A program made the position numbers and the translations under genes. The notes below the pieces were generated by a model. It worked only from the letters and a program-made list of their open reading frames with translations, did no database searches and was not told where the DNA came from. A stretch of 64,000 nucleotides of DNA, taken from positions 22,655-86,654 of the forward strand of contig ML977004.1 in assembly GCA_010015675.1 (NCBI GenBank), given 5' to 3'. Of this stretch, positions 1 through 10,600 are shown in pieces. Numbering within the stretch: position 1 is the first letter of the stretch; each line of letters begins with the position of its first letter. The DNA is from Byssothecium circinans (Eukaryota > Ascomycota > Dothideomycetes > Pleosporales > Massarinaceae).

Positions 1-298
1 TTTAATTTTCCTAGTAAAAGGCGGGCGTTACGCGAATCCGGGCGTTACGCGCACGGACACGCTAATGTCTAGACGGGCAGATGCAATTCTTGTATCCTAA
101 ATCTCTTATGATTTAGATTAAACCTCCAATTCCCATAAAATTTCTGAAAAATTAAAAGATTCTCGTCAAGAAGAGCTCAAGAAACCATCATATAACAACA
201 ACCCGTAGAGAAGAAGAAGTAATCCCAAAAATCCCCTCGTTTCCCCTAGTCACGATTCATAATCATACAATGCATTCACCGCCATCTCAATCGCCTCA
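1..298. other. intergenic, downstream of the Hmp1-like gene
   Basis: No coding region is seen. The 12-base string gggcgttacgcg occurs twice, at 23-34 and 40-51, and the remainder is AT-rich. It probably holds the 3' UTR of the minus-strand gene that ends at 299. Confidence 0.5.
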
Positions 299-665
299 TC
301 ACTGTTTCTTCGACTCCATGCCCTCCTTCTGCATCCCCTCGCACCCCACCAAATTCCCGGCCTTCTCCTCAATGCCTCCGAAGCCCTTGTTTGCGGAATC
401 TCGCTGCTCGCCTGCTCGCTTCATATCGTCGACGGCTTGTGTCTTGTCTTGGGCGCCGGATGCTTTCCATGCTTGCGAGCCGGTGACGTTGCCGATGGTT
501 TCCTGAATTTGTTGTCAGTATGTTAAAGACGGATTGTGGTAATACATTATGAATATCTTTGAGTGCGATGGGGTTTGGAGGCGTGGTGCGTACCTCAGTG
601 GCGCCTTTGACGTACTGCGCATGGCTTGAAACGAGACCGGGGGCGTTTTGCTGGTTGGCCGACAT
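299..665 (-). CDS. CsbD-like / Hmp1-type mismatch and cruciform DNA-recognition protein
   Basis: Two exons, 665-594 and 502-299, give 91 residues. The intron (593-503) has a GTACGC donor and a CAG acceptor and is phase 0. The protein starts MSANQQNAPGLVSSH and carries ETIGNVTGSQAWKASG followed by a second related block, GIEEKAGNLVGCEGMQKEG. This paired hydrophilic 'E.x.GN..G...W...G' arrangement is typical of the small CsbD-like proteins annotated in fungi as Hmp1, after the Ustilago protein reported to bind mismatched and cruciform DNA. No signal peptide or membrane segment is visible. The family is often stress-induced; binding to cruciform DNA is family knowledge and is not visible here. 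Family assignment is fairly secure, the biochemical role is not. Confidence 0.8.
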
Positions 666-1186
666 TGTGTGTGGGATGGTTTGAATATGAAGAATTATAG
701 AGATTGATTGCGTTCAATTGCTTGGCTTGGGAGTATTGATTGTCTTGTCTCGATGTGAGGAAGGGACTTGGGGTTGGAGCTCTTATGAAGTAGATGAAGA
801 GTGAGTGACGTCATCTACGAACATCAAACATCGGCGTCATCTGGCATGCGTAACGTCTGATTGAAATGTCTGGTGCAATTGACGAAGCGGAGTTGCCACA
901 GGACATCTGGATGGTCAGATGAAGTTCAATCACATGAGCGCTAGATGCCCAAATTGCTCCACTGTCCAGTTATATTCACATGAAAAGTGCTTTTTTCCGT
1001 TGGTAAAGTAAAGGCATTTCTAGATAGCTTGAGAGACAGAGAGTCTAACTGTGTATTATGCTTTGAAGTTATTCTGGCTTAGCGTTGATATATTGCCTAA
1101 CAGGTTAAAACGGCTACCTAGGTCAGAATTGCTGTCGCTGGCTTTGAAGTCAACGAACTAACACGCCCTCTACTCATACACCAACC
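666..1186. other. intergenic, promoter of the Hmp1-like gene and 3' region of the SDR gene
   Basis: No coding pattern on either strand. The part next to 665 must hold the minus-strand promoter of the Hmp1-like gene; the part next to 1187 is the 3' flank of the SDR gene. Confidence 0.5.
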
Positions 1187-2234
1187 CTAGTAAACCGCAG
1201 GCCAAACCCCAATTCTCCCCCCATCAGTAACCTGCACACCCCCATTAACATACGCGCCACCCCTCCCCACCAGATACAAAAACAGCCCCGCTACATCCTC
1301 CACACCACCCATACGCCCCTGCGGCACCTCACTCGTCCCATATCTCCCACTCTTCCCCTTCGTCATCTCACTAGGATACGGCCCCGGACAGACGATATTA
1401 CTCCGAATACCCCACTCGCCCAGAAACGACGCCATCATCTTCCCCAGATGCGTGGCCGCGGCTTTTGACGCATTGTATGCGAGGCTAGCAGTGACGTGGC
1501 GGAGGAAAGATGCGATGGAGGCTACAGTGATGATTTGCGCGAGGCGGTCGTCGGCTGGGTCGAGCGAGAGCTTGCTAAGGGCAGAAGTGTCTTGTTTACG
1601 CGGGTTGCCGTCACCTGTGACTTTTCCTGGAGCCCAGCCGCGGCGTGTGTTTGCCGCTTCGAGGAGGGGGAGGAATGCAGCGCTTACGCCGATGATGGCT
1701 TGCGCGTTGATCTTGAATGCGGTGTCCCAGCCGTGGCTGTCAAAGCCCATGAGCATCGCATCCCGCAGTTGTTCGACCGACTCCGCTTTGTACAAGTCGC
1801 CGCCATTCTCGGGGCCTTCTACGCCGGCGTTATTGATGAGGACATCGACGTATCCGACTTCCTTTTTGATCTGTTCGACGGCAGATGAGATGGAAGACCG
1901 GTCTGTTACATCGCAGGATATAGCGGACAGGAGGGATGATGACGTGTTTGGAGCTGAGGGCGAGGCTTCGAGGGTTTTGATCGCGTCTTGGAGGACATTG
2001 AGGCGGCGGCCGAGGAGATAGATCTTTTGAGCGCCATTTTGATGGAGGGCCGCCGCTACGGCGAGGCCGTATCCTGACTGCTGTGAGTATGAAGCAAGAA
2101 GAGAACTGGAGGAGGGGCATGGTGGGGTAACTAGAGATATGGGGGGTCATACCAGTTCCTCCGCCAGTGATCACTACAACTAACCCATTTGCTGAAAAGA
2201 TGTTAGAAGGGTTGAGGGGTTTCTGAATGTCCAT
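1187..2234 (-). CDS. short-chain dehydrogenase/reductase (SDR), NAD(P)-dependent
   Basis: Two exons, 2234-2153 and 2073-1187, give 322 residues. Splicing (GTATGA donor, CAG acceptor) restores the cofactor motif TGGGTGYGLA that the intron interrupts. Further classical-SDR marks are the NNAG motif (LINNAGVEGPENGG), an upstream serine in an IITVASIASF strand, the catalytic YNASK (AYNASKAAATHLGK), and CPGPYPSEMT in the substrate-loop position. These fix it as a Rossmann-fold oxidoreductase acting on an alcohol/ketone pair. The substrate cannot be read from the sequence. It has no transit peptide, so cytosolic location is likely. It lies in tandem with the THO subunit gene upstream on the same strand, 361 bp away, with no evident functional link. 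Confidence 0.88.
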
Positions 2235-2595
2235 CGTATCGTGTTTTGGTGAAGATAGGGTTTATGATAGAGCGCTGCATGGGAATGTTCGAACATCCTT
2301 GTCGTCATCGGTAGGTAATGATCCGAGGGGCGGAAAGTTGCTATAGTATTCCGCTGTCTATTCCGAATAGATCGGAAAAGGCTGTCCCTCCAAATGGCGA
2401 CGAGTTCATAGCTGGTAAAAACTTCGAGAAACTTCATCTCGCGAAATCGGTTGAAACGAAATGCCACCGTACTGGTGTGAACGCGATCGATTGCCATCCG
2501 ATATGATAGGGTATCATCTCCAATCAAAGAAATCCCTCCAAACGCCATTCTAATGCTCGCTTTTTTGTCCTTGTTCAAACCACTCCAGAATCAGT
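2235..2595. other. intergenic between SDR and THO-subunit genes
   Basis: No coding region seen. It must contain the SDR promoter and the 3' UTR of the WD40 gene, both minus strand. Confidence 0.5.
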
Positions 2596-3649
2596 TCAAC
2601 TCATCCCCCCAATGATCTTCAGGCCTAACCCATCCTGCGAGAACGCCAAAACATAACGGAACGGGTGCCAGGCGACTTGTGCTGCCGGCTGCGAAATAGG
2701 CATACTCTGCACGATATCCCCCGTCTCTACATGTGCAATAACCAGTCTCTTCTGGTCGCTCTTTTCGTTCGCCTTATCCGCCCCCGCTGTAATATAACTC
2801 CCATCGAAGCTGAAGTCCACACTCTTGACCATGCTGGCTGTCAGCTCTAGAGTCCGGACGCACATCCATTCCTGTGTGTCCCATATCGAGACCAGAGCGT
2901 CGCCGCCGCCGGCTGCGAGGTACTCGCCCGAGGGCGACATGGTAACGGAGAAACAGGACGACGTGTGCGCGTTCAGAACGAGGGCGGTTTCGAAGGAGGG
3001 GTAGTCGACTATTTTGACGCAGCCGTCGCCGTTGGTGATAAAGAGATGGGAGCCCGTCCAGTCGAAAACGGTCTGATTCGTCTGGACAGACTGGGGGTGT
3101 TCGGCGATGGGCTTGAGGGCGACGCGGTCGATAGGAACGATGACATTGTCCTGCTCTTGTTAGCACCCCTCCACAAGGTACCAACTAGACGCGGAGCCTA
3201 ACCTTCCTCCCTGCGACAATATTTGTGCCATCGGGCGTCCAAGCCAGTGTAAATGGCTGCTCCCCGACCTTCACCTCGCCTACACTAGCCTTGCTTCTAA
3301 TATCCCAGAACCTAACCATCCCATCTGTACTACAGCTCGCCAGCTCATTCTCGTTGATTGGGTGAAAGGCCACGCGCTCAAGCGCCACCGTTCCCGGTGT
3401 GCCTGGTGTGCGCAATTCCGTCGAGTTTTTCACATTCGACCGCTCTGGGTTCCAGATGCGCAGCGTCTTATCACCTGCGCCTGTTGCCACGAAGCTGCCT
3501 GATGCGTTCCATGAGATGGTGCGGATAAAGTGCGACGAAGAGACGAGCTTGGGGTTTGGATTATCCGAGTAGACCGAGGTTCTGAGCTTCGAGAAGGCGG
3601 GGCCAAAGTTGGTCTTGGTGAGGGGTCGAGCACGCTGTGGAGGCGCCAT
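2596..3649 (-). CDS. TEX1: THO complex subunit, TEX1/THOC3 WD40 protein
   Basis: Exons 3649-3203 and 3150-2596 encode 333 residues; the 52-bp intron is GTTAGG...CAG, phase 0. The protein is a single WD40 beta-propeller: HFIRTISWNASGSFVATGAG with DKTLRIWNPER, then ELASCSTDGMVRFWDIR, FTLAWTPDGTNIVAGRK, VTMSPSGEYLAAGGGDALV and VDFSFDGSYITAGADKANE. The order and length match fungal THOC3/Tex1, a subunit of the THO complex of TREX, which couples transcription to mRNP packaging and nuclear export. The GADK and D..VSIWDT signatures favour this family over other small WD40 proteins. Nuclear location is expected from the family. Nothing appears truncated. Confidence 0.85.
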
Positions 3650-3980
3650 TGGAATATTCTATGCAAGATCAGCAGTATGGGCTTGCAATAATAGTACGAG
3701 GTAGTCTGCAATGGCGTGCAAGTTCCGTGGTGGAGACTCGAGGGAGCCGCAAGCATGAAGCTTTGACGCGAAGCGTAGCCACCACGCCAAGCGACAGGGC
3801 TACTGTTCATTCACAATTTCACATCTCGCGTCACTTCAGCGCACCAGGATTTGAGTGTAATCTTATTGAACATGTAATCGCTACGGAACCGGCCTACAAT
3901 GCAACTCGACTTGCGGAAAGACTACACAATCAAAACAAAATCCAAAAAGAACCGTCCAAAAAAACCATCATCTCACACCT
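3650..3980. other. intergenic, THO-subunit promoter side
   Basis: No supported gene. The region holds the minus-strand promoter of the WD40 gene and, if the spliced model of the next gene is right, the 3' flank of that gene. Confidence 0.4.
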
Positions 3981-5125
3981 TCACCGCAGGAGGATGGAAC
4001 TTCGGACCACTGGCCAACCACGAATTGACCAATTGACACAGGTGTAAATGCAGTGTTTGCTAAGCTGTCTCTTCCGGGAACAGTAGGCTTGGCACTCTTG
4101 CTCAGCATACCAATATCGTTGCTCTACAGGACTGTCAGCGAAATTTAACAAAGACACCAAAGAGGAAGGAGCATACCATCGAGTAGCGGCTGTGTTGGAG
4201 CTGCACCCTTCGAGATCGTGGTGGTGTACTTTTGGGTCACGATTCCGGTTTCTGTGATAGTATGTCCATCCCCAGTGGCAGTGATTGTAACCGGATGCTC
4301 AATGGTCTGCGTAATGGTACGTCTGTTCGCAGTGGCGGTGAGAGTAGTTGGATGCTCGACGACCTTCGTGATGGTACTTCCATCTGCGGTAGCAGTAATG
4401 GTAATCGAATGCTCAATGATCTTCGTGAGAGTACGTCCATGCGCGGTGGCAGTGATAGTGACTAGATGCTTAACCACCTTGGTAATAGTATGCCCGCCTG
4501 CAGTAGCGTTGATCGTGACCGAATGTTCGACGATTTTGCGCACGGTCGAGACATATGTAATACTAGTGGTTTTTGTCGGCATGATCTTGGGTGTGGTGTA
4601 AACAGTGGTCGTGAGAATCGATGCCAACCAGTGAGCCATATAAGAATGGTGTACTCCATGATACCCGTGAGCAGTGCGATTTGAAGGAGTTGTCAAGTTG
4701 GAAGGATGCGGAGGCTGGGTAGACTGCGGGTGACAGCTATGCCTGGAGTGGCAATCCGTACCACTGTATGGAGCATGATGGGTGCGGCTTTGTGTGGGAG
4801 CCTGCGAAGACTTGCAGAGCCCTACTGTCTTCGACTTGGTGTAGCCAATGGGCTTGGATGCGAGGCAGACTTTTCGATTGCGAGTAGCTGTGAATGTCGT
4901 AAAAGCCGGAGTAGGAACGGACCGTGAGGGAGCGATTATACATCGGCCACCAATAGCCGTAGTCGTGAAAGTGACGATCACAGGTGGAGGGTAGCAAGTG
5001 TTCGGCTTGCGGGTCTGGAGCTGCTTGTTATGGTCGATGACATGGACAGTCGCAGCCTCTTCGTGGTGCAAATCAGACGAGCCCAGCGCTGCAAGAGCAA
5101 TAATGATGAAGGGGGAGTAATGCAT
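3981..5125 (-). CDS. secreted threonine-rich repeat protein, function unknown
   Basis: The protein starts MHYSPFIIIALAALGSS, a clear signal peptide. The mature part is rich in Thr, His and Ser; residues 198-292 are five back-to-back 19-residue units of pattern [VI][VI][EK]HxVTITATAxGxTITK. Such alternating Thr/hydrophobic strands suggest a beta-structured, probably glycosylated, wall or surface protein; this is inference. The C-terminus is uncertain. Unspliced, the frame ends at 4145 (326 residues). A good 53-bp intron (4176-4124; GTATGC donor, CTGAC branch site, TAG acceptor) would replace the last residues with a cysteine-bearing tail ending at 3981 (363 residues). I prefer the spliced model because of the branch site. 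No GPI signal is seen in either model. A second secreted-protein gene lies directly upstream on the same strand. Confidence 0.6.
4250..4534 (-). repeat. five tandem 57-bp coding repeats
   Basis: Five in-frame 19-codon units with no spacers, inside the secreted Thr-rich protein. Units share EH.(V/I)TI.ATA.G.TITK but differ at 4-8 positions each, so the array is old enough to have diverged. The length is a multiple of three, so unit gain or loss keeps the frame. Confidence 0.9.
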
Positions 5126-5480
5126 GGCTGAACTTGGAGAAGCTCCGCTAATGATAAAGGCCTGAGATTGGGGGGATGAGTTCTACCGTGATGGATGAAG
5201 AATGAGAGAAACCGGGCAGCGTTTTGTTTCGTGCATGGCAGGCACTGCACTTGCCTGTGCCTTGGGATGCAGTGACTAGAGAGAGATGGACAGAGAAATG
5301 GCAAGAGAGAAATGACAAGAGAGAAAATGGCAAGAGAAGTTGCTTACCGATAGTTGAGGGAGGCATAAAGAAGGAAGTAATGGGAGCATCAGCTAACATG
5401 TTTTTAGGTGATCATTGATGATGAACTAAAGATTATACATCGAACGAAGCCAACCATTTTGATCAATCTTTCTTTCCACG
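5126..5480. other. intergenic between the two secreted-protein genes
   Basis: No coding region supported. It contains gagagaaatgg-type imperfect repeats around 5280-5335 (agagaaatggcaagagagaa and neighbours). It should hold the minus-strand promoter of the repeat protein gene. Confidence 0.45.
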
Positions 5481-6082
5481 TCATGGACCGAGTACTGCTG
5501 CATCCTTCTTGATAGCATCATCCTTCCAGATGCAGTTGGACTGACAGTCACCACGAATGGTGCCAGCAGTGCAGGTCCAAGAGTCGTACAGTAGCGTACT
5601 CAGGAACTCTTCACACTGGCTTTCTTTGGTCAAGGTACACAGGTTCATGCACTCCGCGGAAACTTCGGGATCAACATCAACGTTAATCTTCTCGAGCGGA
5701 TATTCCGAGTCGTCCTCGAGCGGATAGTACTGGTCGTTCTTGGCCCTCTTTTCGTTCAACTTGTCTTGTTCTCCCAGAACCGTATCGAAAGCCGAATCCA
5801 CCAAGTTATCAATGGCTGCTCCGGCCTTGGCCTGATTCTTCAAGTCAGCTAGTAACTTAGCAAAGAGGAGGTGTACATGTTGCGTACAATGTCGCGGTCG
5901 ATGCCTTCCATGGACTGGCCTTGTTTGGCAGCAGTGTTGAAAAGTGGTTGGAGGGTGGGGAATTGCTTGAGGTCGCTGGCGGGTTTGGAGGCGCGCTGTT
6001 TCGATTTCTGCCACACGGAGCCTACTGCAGCTGCTAGGGCAGGAGTGGCCACGATGGCGGTGATGATGATGGAGAGCTTCAT
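5481..6082 (-). CDS. small secreted cysteine-rich protein (effector-like)
   Basis: Exons 6082-5888 and 5831-5481 give 181 residues. The 56-bp intron (GTACGC donor, CTGAC branch site 13 bases before CAG) is phase 0; without it the frame stops after MYTSSLLSY. Start chosen at 6082 because MKLSIIITAIVATPALAA is an obvious signal peptide; an upstream in-frame start would bury it. The middle contains a short acidic duplication (YYPLEDDSEYPLEK). All six cysteines of the mature protein fall in the last 60 residues (C..LC, SQC, WTC, DCQSNC), suggesting a disulfide-bonded C-terminal module. I recognise no domain. Size, secretion and cysteine spacing fit an apoplastic or host-interaction protein, but nothing proves that role. 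Confidence 0.75.
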
Positions 6083-6790
6083 CTTGAAGAGGAGTGAAGT
6101 GGTGGAAGACGAGGTGTTTGAGTTTTGGATTGGTATGATTGATGAAGGAGGACTGAGGAGGAGATATTTATAGGCGGTCAAAAGAAAGAAACTGCGGGTG
6201 GGTGGGTCGTAGAGGCATGTTCAGAGGAGACTTCATACTAGCGAGAAGCGCGTACACGGAGTAGAATGAGGGAATTGGAAATCAGGGAGACTTGGATCGC
6301 TAAAACAACAGCCGGAGGTGCGCTATAGATGGCATTAATGCAAGTTGGCCTCGTAATCGCTACTAACGCGTTCAACGAGGCTTCATCGGCCGCTTAAAGC
6401 ATCTCTAATGACATTCACATGCATAGTTGATCTACTCGGTGATATTGACTTCGTTGATGCTGCTTCGTTAGTGCCCAGTTCGCCAATGACGAATTTGTTG
6501 GCGCTGGCTCCGTTAATGTTGAGTTCATCTGTGCGAAGGAAATTCGAATAATGGTGTCGGGTTGGTGGAAGATGCACCATCCCGAAGCGGCAGGGGCGAT
6601 GAAGGCTTGAGCGCACAGACCATACCTCCAGACCTCGGGAGACATGGATGTCGATATCTTATTCGAAGCTCACACCATCCACCAAAGTTCAAACCACCCA
6701 CGCCAGACTTCGCAGTCATTGACTCAGTCCTTCCTCTCACTTTGATATATCCCTTTTAGAGAAGCTCCTCTAAATCTTCATCTGAACAAT
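6083..6790. promoter_or_regulatory. divergent promoter region between the secreted protein and COX19
   Basis: The spacer separates minus-strand and plus-strand starts, so both promoters must lie here. A loosely repeated gttaatg/gttgatg...cgttagtg pattern is seen at about 6440-6530. A TATA-like tgatatatccc lies near 6742-6752, about 40 bases before the COX19 start. No gene supported. Confidence 0.5.
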
Positions 6791-7679
6791 ATGAGTGCCT
6801 TTGGCGGTCCCGGCGGCGGACAGAAAATTACCAAGCCGACTCCGTAGGTTCCTCACGTCTGATTGTTTTTCCAATCGGTACTTTCACATCCAACTTTGGT
6901 ATCCAATAGCTAATAGCGCAATTGTAGTCCTGAACGCGGCTCTTTTCCGCTTGATCACGACGGTGCGTCCCCCAAGCTTCCAAGGCTCCTACCGTGCCCC
7001 CGAAACGCATCGCCCGCCGTTCTCCAGCCGCTAACATCGCATTCCAGGTGAATGTAAGCACATTATGGCGTCGTATCTCCGCTGCCTCAAATCACATCGT
7101 GGCACAAACGACCCTGAATGCCGCAACCTCTCCAAATCCTACCTTTCCTGTCGAATGGACCGGTACGTACCGAACCGTCTCCCTTCCCATCGACACTTCC
7201 AGAACCTCCAGCCTCACACTCTTCGCCCCTGCCTTCTTTACCGTGTCTTGCGCCACTTCTTTTGAGCAAGGGAGATGGGGGTCTTGTGATACCGTCCTGT
7301 CAAACTGATATGGACCGGGTTCTTGGAACGGTTGGGGGATACTCTGAAGCAAGGGATCGATCCTGCAGCTTTCATTCCTCGTCTCCTGTCAGATCTGAAA
7401 CGCCCTCCCAGCCGCATCCGTCGGGTCCTGTCATCGTTCTGTTGCACTGCCTCGGAAGCAGCCGAGAGATGGAATTTATATCCCAAAATAGTCCTGTCAA
7501 AGTGTCATTGCTGACCACATCTGTCATTCGATAGGAACCTCATGGCCCCTGACTCATTCAAGAACCTGGGCTTCGGAGATGCCGCCGATGCTGCTCCCTC
7601 GTCGGTCGGCCCTGCGACTGTAACCCCATCTCAAGAGCAACAGCAATCTCAACCCCGCGATAAGACGAAAACCTCTTAG
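6791..7679 (+). CDS. COX19: COX19, twin CX9C cytochrome c oxidase assembly protein
   Basis: Four exons, 6791-6843, 6928-6962, 7048-7162 and 7535-7679, give 115 residues, and all junctions keep frame. The protein begins MSAFGGPGGGQKITKPT, then ERGSFPLDHDGECK. It carries two CX9C motifs: C-KHIMASYLR-C and C-RNLSKSYLS-C, followed by RMDRNLMAPDSFKNLGFGD. This is the Cox19 signature. Cox19 is a small soluble protein of the mitochondrial intermembrane space, imported and oxidised by Mia40, and needed for copper delivery to cytochrome c oxidase through Cox11. The C-terminal tail is Gln/Pro/Ser-rich. The third intron (7163-7534, 372 bp) is long for a small fungal gene. Identity is secure. Confidence 0.93.
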
Positions 7680-10600
7680 ATAACCCAGCGTACCATTGGA
7701 ATGAGGATCCTTCACATCATCTTGTTCGGCAGTATCCGAGCAACCGAGAAACTCGCTTCATTGATTCCAATGCTCTTTGCAGCCATCGAGACTCCAGATC
7801 CGCGGGCGTGTTGAAGAAGGTTCAAGAAAGGGCTACAGCTTTGACAGGTTACATTGTACCAAACCAACCGCGTCTTCAGGACTCAACCCCAAGTCGAGCA
7901 AGTGCAAAATGAAGTATTGGGTTCAATGAGCTCGGTGTTTGGGCAAGAGAGGAGATCCAGAAGGGTCAAAGATGACCAACATAGTGTTGTAGAAGGTGAG
8001 GTGCCCCGTCACACCACGACATGAAGCAGAGGCAGTACGAGCAGCTGGCCACACGATACCTCGGCATGACATTCGAACTCCGCGCCCCGGCCAACGAAGT
8101 ACCAACATACTTGAAGGGACACCAATATTGCACAGCCACAGTTCACTTCACATGCTCTGTTTTTTCCCCAGATTGACACAAAGATTTTAGCAGCGCAGCT
8201 TTCGCAACTCGCCACTCGTATCCCATCTAAGACACACATCATCCCCACTCGATCGAAGCGGAATAGATCGACCACCACGACCGATCGTCGGACGGTGGGT
8301 GTGACGTTACTAGCGCCGTCGTAACCGAGTGCACTGTCTGTGACTCCTCGTACCGGTTTCGGCTCGGCAGGTCAAGGTGCAACACGGCGCGATGGTGGTT
8401 GTCTACTCTACACGCCGTGGGCTTGAAACGAAACGTTCGGCACTGATAACAGTTCCCATGATAAGGAAACATGGTGACGTCAGTGGCAGTGGCATGCTTT
8501 GGGAGCCAGACTGTGGGAAGATGGTGGGGTTGTGCGAATGAGCAGATGATTTGTGCATGGCGAAGGGGGTGGTGGAAGAAGCCGGTGCGGGCGTTCTTGC
8601 CGTGAGCTATGAATGCGCAAGGACGTCGGGATGCTGCTGGCGAACGGTGAAGAAAGTGAATGTTGCGGTCGTCAAGTGTCAGTGTCTATGCGAGAGCAAC
8701 GCAAGTGCTGAGACGCTGTTCGCTTCTCGATGCTGCATAATAGCACATTATATGAATACGACGGTACACAATAACATTCAACCCCTTATCGATAGCAATG
8801 AGGGCGAGACAAGGCTAAGGCGGTGTTTCAATGTCAACGACTGCTTAGCCCACCGATTGGCTTTCTATGTCTCAATCTTTGTTTGTGCACCCTCCCCCCG
8901 CTTCCTGCACCACGGGTAGGCCCGACATTACCCGACATGAAGCTTCCTCAGACTATGCAGGTGCAAGAACAAGGAACACCTATCTTGCAGCTCCTCTTTC
9001 TCTTTTGCTGCTCGCTTGGGAGACACATGTACTGGACGCGCGGAGAAAGAAATGATTGGCGATGGTAGGTGTGCATTTGTGCGGCACTGCACACTGCTAG
9101 CGCATGGTTTCAGATATACACACCTTGGGCAAGCAAGCTAGGGTTAGTCACTAGACTGGATGCAGCAGCAAAGCCTTTCAGTTATTTGTACTGTACAACG
9201 ACGAAACTCTCAAGCCCTCTTGAGTATGGTAGACTAAATACCGCAAGAGAAGATTTGTGACTGAGACCGCCCTCTTTACACAGACAAAAGCTCTGGACAG
9301 GGATCGAGGGTCTATACTAGTGCGCGATACACAGACGTATATACACGTACGAGGCACGATAGTAGACACTGCTTAAGACTCCCGTGGTACGAACGGACTT
9401 GCAGATAGCAAGCAAGCAAGCACGTTTGCTAAGCTGTGGTGCTCCATGGGAAGATTTTTGATCGAAGAGTACTGCAGCTTAGTATAACATGGATAGATCG
9501 GTGGTGGGGAAGCGGGTGTTGAGGTAGCTGGTCTTGTGGTCGTGGAAAGGTCATGGCCGGCATATGGGGAAGGTTGATGGGGGAAGCGTGATAAGAATGG
9601 CGGGGAAGTGGGTTGTTATTGTTTGTGGAGGCTGTTTGGGGCTGTCGGATGACCTTGGTGCGTGAGGGCATGGTATGATGTGGTGTGGAGCGGTTATTTC
9701 GATGGGAAAAGTAGTGTATGTATGCTTGTGGAGCTGCATACCAAGTCGTCAATCCTTGCCCTCACGATTTAGCCCGTGGGCTCGGAAAGCTAGAAGCGAA
9801 GGGTATGCGGGTGAAATCCAGTTTGTAGAAAGAAAAGAAGAGGAAGGAAAGGAAATAAGTGTCACGATAGGCAGCATGTAGGTAAGGTAGGCCGCTGTCA
9901 TCATCTCATCAAATCCAGACATGCGTACCTTCCTTGAAACATGCGTATTCCAATCAACACCAACATATTTACACACTGCATTTCTACGAAAAGCCGGCAT
10001 GAGAGGCATACCTATTCCATTTCCCTCAAAAGTAAATGAACATGAAAAATAAACGCCAAGTTGCTACACTAAACCCCCTAACTCCCCATACTTCCCCTCC
10101 CTCAAGCTCCCTAAAACCCTACCGAACTAGCCGTACTGCATACACCCATCGCACCCAACACAAGGAATAAAAAAACATACACACGCGTCCCCTTCGACCC
10201 TTCCCCTCAAAACAATACGATCTGTCCTACATACCCACATAAGCGACCCTCCACCTCCCACCTCCCATCTCGCTATCCCTCATGCGCATGCATGCATCTC
10301 TTTCGTCCCCACCCCACCCATGATCAGATCCGAGCCGATCGCCGCTCCCTCACACGTCCAAGCCGCCTTTACCCTCATGCTTGATCCCACGTCGTACACG
10401 ATCTCCGCCCGAGCGGCGAGCAAAAAACGGGGCTTTCGGCGTCCCGAAACCAGAAGCGAGAAACGATAAAAAAAAAGCAAACGCAAGACACAGGATGAAT
10501 GCATGAATGAACGAGGCGCTGGTGCACATACCACCACCACCGCCATTAACACCCTGTTCTACAAAAGACAGGCTATGTTGAATGTCGGTTGCTACCTGGG

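Noticed and set aside
1452..2021. Long plus-strand frames
   Set aside because: Antisense shadows of the SDR gene, whose cofactor and catalytic motifs are clear on the minus strand.
4218..4601. 127-codon plus-strand hydrophobic frame that looks like membrane repeats
   Set aside because: It is the antisense shadow of the Thr-rich tandem repeats of the minus-strand secreted protein.
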